Shown: positions 45,575 to 56,786, counted from the stretch's first letter. The stretch: 64,000 bases of DNA from Silene latifolia (GCF_048544455.1 NC_133536.1:197039325-197103324); one strand, 5' to 3'. Made by a program: numbers and translations. The notes: a model not told the origin generated them from the sequence alone.

Positions 45575-47471
45575 GCTTTACCTCCACATTTCCCATAACT
45601 GTTATGCCTTTTCTTACCCGTAGCCTCAATTTCCCATAACTTTTGTAAGCCCTCGGCTGTGACAGACACTGTTTGGTTGGAATGTATGTATGGTGATTAG
45701 AATTGTCTATCATTTTTGTTGCAAGCATGTTTATGTGGGTCGTAGTCTAGGTGAGTGACTATTTTCTCTTCTACTCTTGCACTTTTGTACTTACCCTTTG
45801 CTTCATGAGAATAAGAGTGACCCGTGAGAGTCCGATTTTAAGGGTCTTGCAAAGCTGACAGTTCAGCTTATTTATAGACATCATACAACTCGTTTGCGCT
45901 TGACTGTTGTAGCTATAAATGTCGATTTTATTTCCATTAAATGGTTTAAGTGGACAAGTTATAGCTAGCTCTGAGTTTTCTTTTCTATTCCATTAGTTTG
46001 AATTTAGTTTACTCGAGGACGAGTAAAGGGTCGGTTTGGGGAGATTTGATACGTGCAATTTATATAGTCTTTTTAGCCTCTTATTGCACGTATTTCTATG
46101 TCATTTCTATAGTTTTTTATTGCAAAACCCCGAATAGGCTACTTTGGTTTGTTTTGTCTTATTTGCAAGAACGGACTTCAAAGTGGTGAAATCGCGCCTT
46201 ATTTGCTCCTTTTAGCATGCATTTAAGGAGATGGAAGATTTAGATCGAAAATGATGTGCCTCGGGAAGCGTGAAGGAGTCCTTGGGAGCTGACCAATCGA
46301 AGTGTAGGCTGTTTTCAGTGGCTAACTGCTCGATCGAGTCATTTCTTGGTGGATCGAGTGGTTTTGATGGTTGCTGGTGTTCGATCGAGCCCCTGGTGTA
46401 CTCGATCGAAGTGTGCGGATTTAGAGGTCTTCGATCGAGAGCCATAGTTGTTCGATCGAAGGGATTGGCTGAAGATTACCTCGATCGAGAGGAATGAAAT
46501 GCATCGATCGAGTGATTTACTTAGTTACACGGGATTTTATTCCGTGTTTTTTTTATGTTTTAGCTAATAATATCTTCCCTATATAAGGAAGACGTCATTA
46601 GGTTAAGATACACACATACACACTTACTCTATGCTTAATTACTTTTTCTCTTAAAGACGGCTAGAACTTTTTCTTTGCCTCTTTATTCCGGATCTAAACT
46701 TTGTAATCTTTCTCTACTCTTTAATCTTAATTTAATTCTTTTTTTTCTCTTAATTATTGTTCTCTCGCTCTATTGTTCTTATTTATTAGTTTATGCTTCA
46801 TCCTAATCATTCCTTTATTATGTCTCTCTTTAGTATATTCATCGTTGTTTTTGTTTATGTCATTAATAGCATGAGTAGCTAAATTCTCTTATGTTAGGAT
46901 TAGGGGAGCCATGGTAATGAGTTGATGATGTTGTAAATAGGTTATATGATTAATTGTGAGAACTGCCTCATTAACAATATAACTGTAACCGTTTAGTTGA
47001 GTGCACGCTTCTTAACCCATTAATTCGGTTAAACTCAATCCTGGATCGGAAGATTGGAATGAACGGACCTGTTATGAACAGTAGACTACCCTAATGAGGA
47101 AGGAAGTTAAGTTAGTTGTAATCTAGGGTGGATAGCGGGCCGGAAGGACCTTTCCCTTGCCCTTTTCATAGTATATCGTCTGAACTATTTACGACTGAGT
47201 TGATTAGTTGCCATGGTGAACCGAAATCCTAGCATACCCCTCTTTATCTGATCACACACCTTGCTTATTCTTGCTTTCACTGCTCTTTTCTCTATTTCTC
47301 TTGCCTTAATAATCAGTAGTTTAGAAATCAATTAAAAACTCTCGATCGTTACTAGACAGACTTAGAATTACAGATAGATATAATAGCCTCCCTGTGGAGA
47401 TCGGCCCTACTTCTGTTAACTTCTGTTAGTAGTCTTAGGCATTTATTTTTGGTACTAAAATGACGGTATCA
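45575..47471 (+). mobile_element. 3' end and 3' LTR of Athila-like element T2
   Basis: The 3' untranslated part (45575-46046) matches positions 1-409. The LTR runs from 46047 (TGATACGTGC) to 47471 (GACGGTATCA), 1,425 bp. TCGATCGA palindromes lie at 46329-46515. The left side is cut by the Copia-type LTR. What follows the LTR is M-family LTR sequence, so T2 landed in an old copy of that family. Confidence 0.78.
46009..46042 (+). promoter_or_regulatory. stem-loop plus polypurine tract of T2
   Basis: TTACTCG (46009-46015), loop AGGA, CGAGTAA (46020-46026), then a GGGTCGGTTTGGGGAG purine run just before the LTR. The stem is identical to that of T1. Confidence 0.7.
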
Positions 47472-47800
47472 GTGATTGTGGTTGTTGGAGATGATGAGAT
47501 GGATGTTGTGAGCCATGTCGGAAGATTGTTTCACTCCCTTATTTTGCCTCTTGTGACTCATGTCACAAGAGGGATGTGCACATTAATGAGCTTGGGTTCG
47601 CTTGTTACGATGAGCGGGAATTTGACGTCCACGTTGCGGTTTGACATCGGTAGGGGTGGGTTACCTGTTGCGGTGGGAACCCGGCTACTCGTTTAGATGA
47701 GAGCCCATTGGTCACTATGGAGTATAGGGTGATGGAAGATTGTGATTGTCTGTGTGGATTGCTTATTGTGTTGTATGTTGAATCTTTGTGATTGTTATAT
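47472..47800 (+). mobile_element. diverged M-family LTR fragment
   Basis: The segment matches 34930-35160 in wording and order, for example 'acaagagggatgtgcacatta' against 'acagaagggatgtgcacatta', followed by 'gatgagcggg'. It is much more diverged than M is from the fragment at 34673. It is broken off by the ACTAGT unit. Confidence 0.6.
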
Positions 47801-47987
47801 AAACTAGTGTAGATCCCGCGCAAATACGCGGTAAATATAGGCCTTTTCATTTTTAGTGCATTAGTTATAGATTTTAGATTTATATCTCACGATTTTTTAT
47901 AAAAGAATAACTAATATTAAAATAAATCAAAAGAATTGAATAATTACACGAATTGTGTTTTTTATTAAAATATTTTAGTTACATCAA

Positions 47988-49734
47988 CAAGATTTGGAGG
48001 AGCAACAAGATGTCATCGGCTTGGAGGAGAAGCACTCTTGTCCCTTTGTACAAGAACAAAAGTGATTTTCAAGAGTGTTCCAATTATCGGGGAATTAAAC
48101 TTATGAGTCATACGATGAAGTTATGGGAGTGGGTAATCGAGCAAAGGCTTAGGAGATGTGTAGACATCTCGGATAACCAATTTGGATTTATGCCCGGGAG
48201 ATCGACTATGGATGCGATTTTTATCATGAGACAATTGATGGAATACCATCGGGACAAGAAGAAGGACTTACATATGGTTTTTATTGACTTGGAAAAGGCA
48301 TATGATAGGGTACCAAGAGAAGTACTTTAGTGGGCTTTGGCGAGAAAGGGTGTGTCGCAAAAATATATTGACCTCATAAAAGACATGTATGAAGGGGCTA
48401 GTGCAAGTGTTCGCACTAATGTTGGGAGAACGGAAGAATTTCCTATTACCATCGGGGTGCGTCAAGGTTCCGCACTTAATCCTTTTCTCTTTGCTATAGT
48501 TATGGATGAGTTGAAAAGGGATATTCAGGACGACATCCCTTGGTGTATGATGTTTGCTGATGATATTGTGTTGATTGATGAGACAAAAGAGGGGGTGGAG
48601 AGAAAGTTGGAATTGTGGAGGCAGACTTTTGAGACTCGTGGGTTCAGGCTGAGCAGGAGTAAGACTGATTATTTGAGGTGTCAGTTCACTAAGGTGGCGG
48701 GGTTGAGATCGACAGAGGCGGGGAGTATTATTTTCGATGGGAATGTTGTTGAGGGTTCGGATTTATTCAGATATCTAGGATCTATTATTCAAAAAGATGG
48801 AGAGTTAGACGGAGATGTGGCTCACAGAATTAAAGCGGGATGGTTGAAATGGAAGAGTGTTTCAGGGTTTCTATGCGATAAAGATATGCCCCAAAGATTA
48901 AAGGGAAAATTTTATTGCACGGCAATTAGGCCTGCCTTACTTTACGGCTCCGAGTGTTGGGCCGTGAAGCATTGTCACATTCAAAAGATGAGTGTGGCGG
49001 AGATGCGCATGTTGAGATGGATGTGCGGACATACAAGGAAAGATCGGTTAAGGAATGAGGTGATTAGGGAAAAGGTAAAAGTGGCGCCAATAGAGGACAA
49101 GATGATGGAAAACCGACTAAGATGGTTTGGCCATGTGAGAAGGAGACCTATGGACGCACCAGTTAGGAGGCTGGATACTTGGAGAACTGAAAAGGTCCCT
49201 AGAGGTAGAGGAAGACCGAGACAGCCATGGTTAAGAGTGATAGAGCACGATATGAGAGTTCTGGTGCTTGAGGAGAGTATGGTGACGGAGAGGGCACAAT
49301 GGAGGGAAAGGATACATGTGGATTTTTAGTATTTGATGTTTTTTGACATATTTAGTGTTTTTTTTATTTAATTTAAAGAAATTAAATTATTTATTCTTCT
49401 CTCCTTTATTACACTTTTTTACCAACCACTTTCTTATAGATTTTACCTGGTTCATTTCGGATCCTTAATTCTATTTCGGTTTTTAAAAATCGTTTTAATC
49501 TTTTCTCTCGATTTTAAATTTTAAGTTTTTATAAAAGAAAGCCGGAATTCGATTTTAAAACCCCTAAGTTTACCTTGACTTTCCATTACATTTTCGTTCT
49601 TCCTTTTTGTTTTTCATCTTCCCTTTTTTTATTCGCATTTTGAGGCGTGCGTTCACCCATGGACGGTTCGAAAGGATGATTCATGTCAGCCGACCCCAAA
49701 TCATTTTGGGATTAAGGGTCTGATGTTGTTGTTG
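47988..49734 (+). mobile_element. 5'-truncated RTE-clade LINE with 17-bp target duplication
   Basis: The body is flanked by TATTTTAGTTACATCAA (47971-47987) and TATTTTAGCTACATCAA (49735-49751), a 17-bp target duplication with one difference. The 3' tail carries the wording typical of plant RTE elements (CCGACCCCAAATCATTTTGG) and ends in a short TTG repeat instead of poly-A. Only the RT half remains; the endonuclease is missing, as expected for 5' truncation. Confidence 0.88.
48010..49329 (+). pseudogene. RTE LINE reverse transcriptase, truncated
   Basis: The frame reads [20 protein letters not shown], then [30 protein letters not shown] (RT box A), GVRQGSALNPFLFAIVMDEL (box B) and MMFADDIVLI (box C with the two catalytic Asp). 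It then runs through the C-terminal region RPALLYGSECWAVK, RMLRWMCGHTRKD and RLRWFGHVRRR to 49329. One in-frame stop (TAG at 48328-48330) lies after PREVL; otherwise the frame is open. The N-terminal endonuclease is absent. The RT core looks well preserved, so the insertion is fairly recent, but it cannot move by itself. Confidence 0.88.
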
Positions 49735-50112
49735 TATTTTAGCTACATCAAATTATTTTTAAAAAAAAATCTTTTTTCGTCCCGAAATTAATAATAGGAA
49801 TACAGTTGTTATGTATAAATTATTTTAAATGGAAAATTAACTTAATAAATGAAAATCTAATTTATTTCCATATAAGTATAAGTTTGAGCACTTTGGAGAG
49901 AAAACTTTAGAGAAGTTGTATTCTCTTAGTATATAGCAGGATTTATATTTTTTAAATTTGTACCTCATTAATATTTATCAGTTCACTCCATTGTATTTTG
50001 ATATGAAACAAAAAATTGAAATTAAGAACTAATAAAAAAAATTATTTAAGTTGTGAATTTATTTTAGTGAATATTTGTCACGAAGCTAATAGTTAAAATG
50101 TGTCAAGTTCTT

Positions 50113-50294
50113 TGTTACTCCGACATTTCACTTAACTGCCGTGTCGCGTGTCGGACACGTTTCGGTGTCCGACACGACACGATACTTTGACACTTCAATT
50201 TAGACCACAAAATAGAAACATTCACCCAAATTAGCCATGTCCGACACTCTGACACGTGTCAGACATGACACCGTGTCGGAGAGTCGGAGTAACA
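50113..50294. mobile_element. 182-bp MITE with TGTTACTCCGAC ends
   Basis: The ends are perfect 12-bp inverted repeats, TGTTACTCCGAC and GTCGGAGTAACA. The interior is rich in GTGTCGGACACG-type palindromes, as in the hAT-like MITE at 36027. A clean target duplication is not visible, although TGTCAAGTT occurs on both sides at unequal distance. Confidence 0.65.
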
Positions 50295-51016
50295 CATGTC
50301 AAGTTATTCTCTACAATAATAATTATTACATTACTGAAAAATTTAGCAACTTATACTTTATAGTTTAATATCAATTTTATTTTATTTTAATGAAAAAATC
50401 ATAACTATAAATTTATCTAAAAAATGAGAGTTTATTTATAAGAATATATTCATTAAAGATATAATAATGTAATGAAAGAAAATTTTATTTGTTACCTTAT
50501 TTAGCTAGATGCTTTTGGAGGGAAAACTAAAAGATTCTACATAGTATAAAAGCCAAGTTTTTTCTTGGCTGGTGAGTTTTTACGTGTGGGTCCCGCCATG
50601 TCTCCTAGACTATTCAATTACCTTCTCTCCTCAAGCAAATTCCTCTTATTTCTATCTCTTATTCCTATTTTAATTGCTTATGTTAAAACATAAGTTAAAA
50701 TGTCACAATTTACATAAATATTTCAATTTACAATTTTACATACATTCAACGGGTCTAACATGTCAAATACCTTTAATATAATTCTAATAAAATACGGTTG
50801 TATATTATCTGATATTCAAATATAATATTTATCAAATATTCGAATCTTCAAATATGAACTATTTATATTGTCACGGTATTGAACACTCAATCACGCTCAA
50901 TTATATGTTCATATATATCTAATGATAGCACCTGCTATTACGACTCGTGCATTTTTTGCACGGGAATAAAACTAGTTTTTATTCTCTTAGGCCATGTTCT
51001 TTTGGACTGAAACGGA

Positions 51017-51240
51017 TCTGATCTGAACTGAACTTATAGGATCTGAACTGAACTTATAGGATCTGAACTGAACTTATAGGATCTGAACTGAACCGAACTT
51101 ATAGGATCGGAACTGAACTGAACTTATTGGATCTGAACTGAACTTATAGGATCTGGACTGAACTGAACTTATAGGATCTCGAATCGAATCGAACTTATAA
51201 AATCGAATCAACTTATAGGATCTGAACTGAACTTACACGA
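51017..51240 (+). repeat. 20-bp tandem array, left arm of the Harbinger-type MITE
   Basis: About ten copies of ACTGAACTTATAGGATCTGA, with small changes and slips of CTGAA. The same unit, in the same direction, lies at 56560-56750, so the two arms are direct rather than inverted in the arrays. Confidence 0.85.
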
Positions 51241-51274
51241 TCCGAATTTAAATTAACTTAAATTAATTTAACTT

Positions 51275-51277
51275 AAA

Positions 51278-51319
<42 letters not shown>

Positions 51320-51396
51320 TATTATTACTATTATTATTATTGTTGTTGTTGTTTCTTTTTTTTTTTTTTTTTTTTAAAACCGCAACTTTTTTTTTG
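51275..51396 (+). repeat. ATT microsatellite and poly-T at the 3' end of the L1
   Basis: ATT repeats (51275-51340) pass into TTG repeats, a run of about 22 T, AAAACCGCAAC and a second T run ending at 51396. ATT repeats followed by AAAAACGCAAAC recur at 56206-56267, on the other side of the L1. The pair is best read as its target duplication. Confidence 0.65.
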
Positions 51397-51570
51397 TAGA
51401 AAGATTAGGATCTATTCTCATTAAAGATAATCAAGGAATACAGATCCAAAGTCCGTCAATCTACAAGGGAGCCAGTGTGGCCACCTAAATAAAATAACAA
51501 ACGCCTAACAAAAACCAGATAAAAATCATCAAAAGCTAGCATGAGTTTGTAGTCTAATAATAACTAAGTA

Positions 51571-54500
51571 CTAGATTTGCCAAATTAAAGCAGCTGGAGT
51601 GGAGCTAAGCCCTTTGAAGATCCTTCTATTGCGTTCCTTCCAGAGGAGATAGATAGCACACAACAGAAGGCATCTCCGCTGTCTCTTTACCAGTGCAGAA
51701 CCTCTGTTATGCAGCTTGTACCAACGGAGGGTCTGAGATAAGCTAGCCTGAATAGGCACCTGCATCCAGCGGGATACTTGAAACCAAACCTCAGCAGAAT
51801 AGGGGCATTCAAAGAAAAGATGGGCAGCCGTTTCGGCAGCACTCTCACACAGCACACACCTGTTGACAAGCACCATCCCTCTCTGGCAAAGATTGTCCAC
51901 AGTAGGTAGTCTATTCTCAGCAGCCAGAAGACCAATAAAAGAATGCTTAGGGATGTTAAGGGGTTCACCCAGAGTCCTATGATAGGATTGAACAGGCCCT
52001 TTGCTCCTCAAGCATTCATAAATCAAACTTTTGTATTCAGGAGTAAGTAAGAGCTGCTTAGCTTGCTGAATACCACCAGTGTACAAAACCAGATTATCCC
52101 TGCAAGTGATGATATTTCCCCAAAACCAAGAGTGGACAGTAGTAATTTGGAAGTTCCAAAAGCTAACACTTTTAAGAATGTAAGCATTAACCCATTTGAC
52201 CCAAATATTAGGAGCATCAGTTTCAATCTTCTTTATCCACCCCATCATCTGTTCTTTATTACAACTCAGAATCTCTTTAATGTCAACCCCTCCTTCCTTT
52301 CTTGGCCTACATAAACTCTCCCAACTTTTAAAAACCATCCTTCTTTGCCCATCTTCAATACCCCAGAGGAAGTCTTTACACATTTTATGAATCTTCTTAA
52401 CTATCCCTTTTGGTAAAAGGACACTGGCTCCCCAAAAATTATGAATCCCAAAAATGACTGAATTAATGAGAGCCACTTTTCCAGCATAACTCAGAGTGGT
52501 ATTAGCCCAGTGAGTAATGTGGCTTCTAACTTTATCCAGCATAGGTATAAACATCCTGTGAGTTAGTCGAGCCCCAAATAAAGGAATGCCTAAATACTCA
52601 CAGGAAGCTCACCCTCAACATAACCAGTGGAGTCAAGAATAAGCTGTTTTAACTGTGGATTGACACCTCCAAAATACAAGTTAGATTTCATGGGGTTAAC
52701 CCTGAGCCCAGAATAACCAGCAAACAAAGATAAACACTTATTAACAGCTTGAATTGAGGGAAGATCCCCCTAGTGAAAATCAAAAGATCATCAACAAATA
52801 CCAAGTGGGTAAGCTGAACCTTAACACATTTTGGGTGGTAAGAAAAGCTAGGGTAAGAAGGAAGCTGCCTCAACAGCCTAGACAAGACCTCCATACACAA
52901 AGTAAAAAGATAGGGGGACAATGGATCCCCCTGCCTAAAACCCCTTTTGCCAGGAAAGTAACCCTCAGTAGAGCCATTAACATTAATAGAAAAATAAGAG
53001 GTGGAAATGCAGCCAAGGACCCAGTGAGAAAATTTTGGAGGGAAGCCAAACCTTTGCAGGCAATGAGTCAAAAATTTCCAATTGACAGAATCAAAAGCTT
53101 TTTGAATGTCAACTTTTAGAATACATCTTAGGGTCAGCAGGCTTCTATTGTACTTAAAAGCCAGCTCATGAGCAAGCATAGAGTTATCAAAAAGGTCCCT
53201 TCCTTCAATAAAGGCAGCTTGTTCCAATCCAACAATGTCTCCCAACACTGACTTCATTCTGTTAGCCAAAATCTTACTTACAGTCTTATAAAATACTGTG
53301 CAACAAGATATTGGCCTAAAATCAAAGACAGATTGAGGGGCATCTTTCTTAGGGATCAAAGCTATAAGAGTGGAGTTAGCAGCTCTTGGCATTTTTCCAG
53401 TGTTGAAAAACTCCATCACAGCAGCATTGAAATCAGGGCCCGTAACCTCCCAAGTATCCTTAAAGAAACCATAAGAGTAGCCGTCCACACCAGGACTTTT
53501 ATTTCTATCAATAGAGAAGAGAGCATCTTTGATTTCCATGGAAGTGACCATATTATCCAAATGTGTAGGATTCTGGAGAGTATTATGGGTAAACAACTCA
53601 GCAGGGATAGGCTGAATAGTTTCCTCAGAGCCAAGAAGAGATTTATAGAAGTCCAGAAAAGCCAAAGCAACTTCAGCATGGCCAGTACAAACTGACCCAT
53701 GAGTGTCCTTAATCAATCCAATAGTGTTCCTACTCTTTCTTGCAACAATACTAGCATAAAAATACTTAGTATTAGCATCACTAAGTTGAAGATGTTACAC
53801 TTTAGCCTTCTGGACCAAAACCCTCATTTCTGCTTTCTTCATTTTCATATAGTTTGCAGAAAGTTGCTTTTCCTCCCCAAGAAGAAGTGGATTCAGAAGA
53901 GAGGATTGAAGAAGAAACTGACATTGAGTCAAAGCAGCTTTTGCTGCAATCACTCTTTGAGTAATGCAAGAAAACTCATTCTTGTGGATAACCTTGAGAT
54001 GACTTCTGAGCCTTTTCAATTTAGAAAACAATCCAAAAAATTTTGATCCAGTAATAGGGAGGCTCCATTGATCAGCTATAAGTTGGCTAAAGCAAGGAGA
54101 AAGGGACCAACAGTTAAGGTATTTGAAAGATCTTATAGGAGAGAAGGTGGTGGCAGTGTTGAGAACAATGGCAGCATTGTCAGAGATTCCAGCAGGGAGA
54201 AAAGTTACCACAGAAGAAGGAATATTAATGTACCATTGAGGATTAACCAAGAGCATGTCCAGCTTTGCCCATCTTGGAGAATTCTCCTGCTTATTGTGCC
54301 ATGTAAAAGCCCTCCGGTATAAGGGTGATCAGACAAGGCACAATCTTGAAGACAATCTCTAAAATCCTCCATTTCTCTATCATGAATAACACACCCAGCC
54401 CTTTCATCAGCACTTAGAGAAACATTAAAATCACCCAAACAAACCCAGGGGGAGTGAATCCCATGAGAAATAATCCTTAAACTATCCCATAAGTCACATC

Positions 54501-54849
54501 TCTCAGAAGCTCTATTAAACGCATAAATAAAGGTAGCCTCAATTTTTTTCTGACTAGCATGATGGAGCAAAGAGCAATGAAGAAATTGGGCCCCACGTGC
54601 CAGCACATGAGCTTGTACTGAGACAGAGTTCCACAAAACCCAAAGCCTACCCCCAGAATGCATATCATAATTAGTAATTAGCTGATAACTTGGAAATTTT
54701 TTCCTATGAATAAATCCAGAGAGCTGCTGCTTAACATGAGTTTCTATAATTACTCCACAATCAACCTTTTTAGCTCACAAGAAGCCTAAAACCTCCTGCT
54801 GTTTTTAGGGGTCAGTCATCCCTCTCACATTCCAGGAGGAAATGATCAT
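51571..54849 (-). pseudogene. L1 ORF2: endonuclease, reverse transcriptase, zinc-binding end
   Basis: ORF2 starts at the minus-strand ATG 54849 (MIISSWNVRGM), overlapping the ORF1 stop as ATGA. The endonuclease part shows SWNVRGM, ETHVKQQ and WVCLGDFNVSLSADE (near 54410-54450). RT spans about 53716-52688: NKSPGVDGYSYGFFKDTW, FRPISCCTVFYKTVSKILA, KVDIQKAFDSVNW, GFRQGDPLSPYLF and FVDDLLIF. The last part (52554-51571) holds the thumb and the zf-RVT motif CVLCESAAETAAHLFFECP. At least two in-frame stops lie in the endonuclease, with frame changes near 54230, 53750 and between 52690 and 52560. Confidence 0.88.
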
Positions 54850-56105
54850 TGAGGTGATAGAGGGGGTGGCTGACCACCAGGATCAATCTCCACAACTATA
54901 CCCTGATTTAAAGCTAAATGAACTTGATCCTGATCCACCTCAAGACAGACTAAAACTGGGCCTTCAGTAGCAAGTGCAGCATATTGATTGCCTAAATCAG
55001 TAACCACTGAATCAGTTGCAGTAAGAGATCTTTTCTTTGGAGTACTCTTCTTGAGAGGGGTTTTAGTAAAACCCTCTTTATCCTGCCTAGTTTCAGTCAC
55101 AACGGGCTCAATAATAGGCTATTTGGGCTTGTAGACTTGCCTGGGTTTGTTATTATTACATCTATCCTGGGTATGCCCAATTTTCTTACAAGAATGACAA
55201 AAATGAGGCACCCATTCATAGTCAATCTTTTGTAAAACAGTACCACGGTATGGTGTTTGGAGAGTCATACCTCTAGGCAATTATTTAGAGAGATCAACCT
55301 CCACCAAAATTCGAGCAAAGGCAATCTTACTCTTAGTGGTGGTTGGTTCATCAGCACAAATTGGCTTTCCTACAAAACTAGCCACTTTGCTCAATGCAGT
55401 TTGAGACCAGAAACATGGGTCAAGGTTAGGAAACAAAACCCATATTGGGACAGTAGTAATCTCAGCTAATTCCTCTGCAACAGTAGGGGACCATGACTTA
55501 AAGACCAAAGGATAACCATTAACATTCCAAGAATCTGCCTGGACAGCAGTCATATCCTTCTTTGTCAGAAATCGAAAGTAATACCACCCACGAGAAAAAT
55601 AAAGGATTTCAGGTGTAGTGATATGATTCCAATTTTTAGAAACCAGCGAGTTAAGCTCCACAATCGAAGTTTGCTTACCCATAACCGTACCAACTAGAGT
55701 AGTGCTCCAATACTTAACTTCATCAGCAATGTCAGCCTCATTAATAATAACCTCAGACTCATTACCTTTAACAAAGGACAAAGACATACCCTTACTGGAT
55801 GATTTTAGGGTTTGGGCATAGGGTTTCTTTGGAGGGGGGTTAACAACAGGGGCATTAACCACAGGAGGAACCTCATCAGAGGCCACTGGGGTAATAGGAG
55901 GAGTAGGATTTACCTGTGTCGAAGAAGACGACGCTCCCTTCACCGGAGGAGACCCTGAATTAACCGAAGAAGTAACCATGAAATCCCCTAAATTCGCAGA
56001 TTTAGGAGAACGAGTAACAGAATCCCCTTGCCATGTGGAAACCTTTTCGTTAGATCTGGTATTGCGACCAACGGCCGGATATTTGGGCGGCCGGCCCCTC
56101 GGCAT
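54846..56105 (-). pseudogene. L1 ORF1: DUF4283 and zinc-knuckle RNA-binding protein
   Basis: From the minus-strand ATG at 56105 (MPRGRPPKYPAVGRNTRS, an AT-hook-like start; an ATG 14 codons upstream at 56147 is also in frame) the frame runs to the stop at 54846. Two in-frame stops lie inside, at 55281 and near 55122. The DUF4283 part covers about residues 130-270 (NWNHITTPEILYFSRGWYYF, WSPTVAEELAEITTVPIWV). A knuckle, CHSCKKIGHTQDRC, follows, then a Lys-rich and Pro-rich tail ending PPPLSPQ. It would bind L1 RNA. Confidence 0.85.
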
Positions 56106-56204
56106 AGCTGCGGCGAAACCCTCAAATGTGAAGGCGGAGTGTACCACTCTATCGCTTAATTTTCAGAGATTTTTAGAGAGAAAAAGAAGAGATAGAGAGA
56201 CCGG

Positions 56205-56237
<33 letters not shown>

Positions 56238-56559
56238 GTTATTATTATTATTATAAAAACGCAAACTTTTAGTGAGATTAAACAAAAAATTTACATGAAA
56301 TTAGTGGGCAGCCAAGAGAGAACACTGATAAGAAAATATAGTCTAAAACACAAGGTAAAATAATAACATATTTTCGCTTTATATACATTGGTTTGTTCAT
56401 ACATTATACTACGGTTACATTACGATAAAAAAATAACGAGAAGAGTGATAATTTTGTTTTGAAAATAATAATGTATAAATGTATCAATAATTAATAATGT
56501 CAAATATTTTTGCGTCGGTTTTTAAAAATAATACTCCGTATATTACTTTTCTAAACTGA

Positions 56560-56755
56560 ATTTATAGGATCTGAACTGAACTGAACTTATAGGATCTGAA
56601 CTGAACTTATAGGATCTGATCTGAACTTATAGGATCTGAACTGAACTGGTCTTATAGGATCTAAACTGAACTGAACTTATAGGATTTGAACTGAACTTAT
56701 AAGATCTGATCAGAACTGAACTGAACTTATAGGATCTGAAGTGAACTTAAATTAA
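56560..56755 (+). repeat. 20-bp tandem array, right arm of the Harbinger-type MITE
   Basis: About eight copies of the ACTGAACTTATAGGATCTGA unit, with more changes than the left array. Confidence 0.85.
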
Positions 56756-56786
56756 GTGACTTTAAGTCCAAAAGAACAGGACCTTA

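Larger units (their letters stand above)
47801..50976. repeat. ACTAGT-ended inverted-repeat unit hosting an RTE LINE and a MITE
   Basis: The left end reads AAACTAGTGTAGATCCCGCG and CAAATACGCGG. The right end, on the other strand, reads AAACTAGTTTTATTCCCGTG and CAAAAAATGCACG. These match as imperfect inverted repeats of about 25 bases, each with a short hairpin. Between them lies very AT-rich DNA of about 1.3 kb once the RTE LINE and the 182-bp MITE are set aside. No transposase is seen. Superfamily not assigned. Confidence 0.45.
51397..56205 (-). mobile_element. nearly full-length, decayed L1 LINE
   Basis: On the minus strand a short 5' untranslated part, ORF1, ORF2 and a poly-A end (T run at 51388-51396) follow in the usual order over 4.8 kb. 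The element lies between two ATT microsatellite tracts inside the Harbinger-type MITE. Both ORFs contain several stops or frame changes, so it is inactive. Confidence 0.88.
50990..56783. mobile_element. Harbinger-type MITE carrying an L1 insertion
   Basis: The ends GGCCATGTTCTTTTGGACT (50990-51008) and AGTCCAAAAGAACAGGACC (56765-56783) are inverted repeats with three differences. TTA flanks both sides (50987-50989 and 56784-56786), the target size of PIF/Harbinger. Next to each end is an array of a 20-bp unit, ACTGAACTTATAGGATCTGA. Without the 4.8-kb L1 the unit is about 0.9 kb and has no gene. The ends resemble Tourist elements. Confidence 0.8.

Noticed and set aside
53333-54322. Plus-strand frames opposite the L1 RT and endonuclease
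   Set aside because: They are shadows of the minus-strand L1 ORF2, which has clear catalytic motifs.
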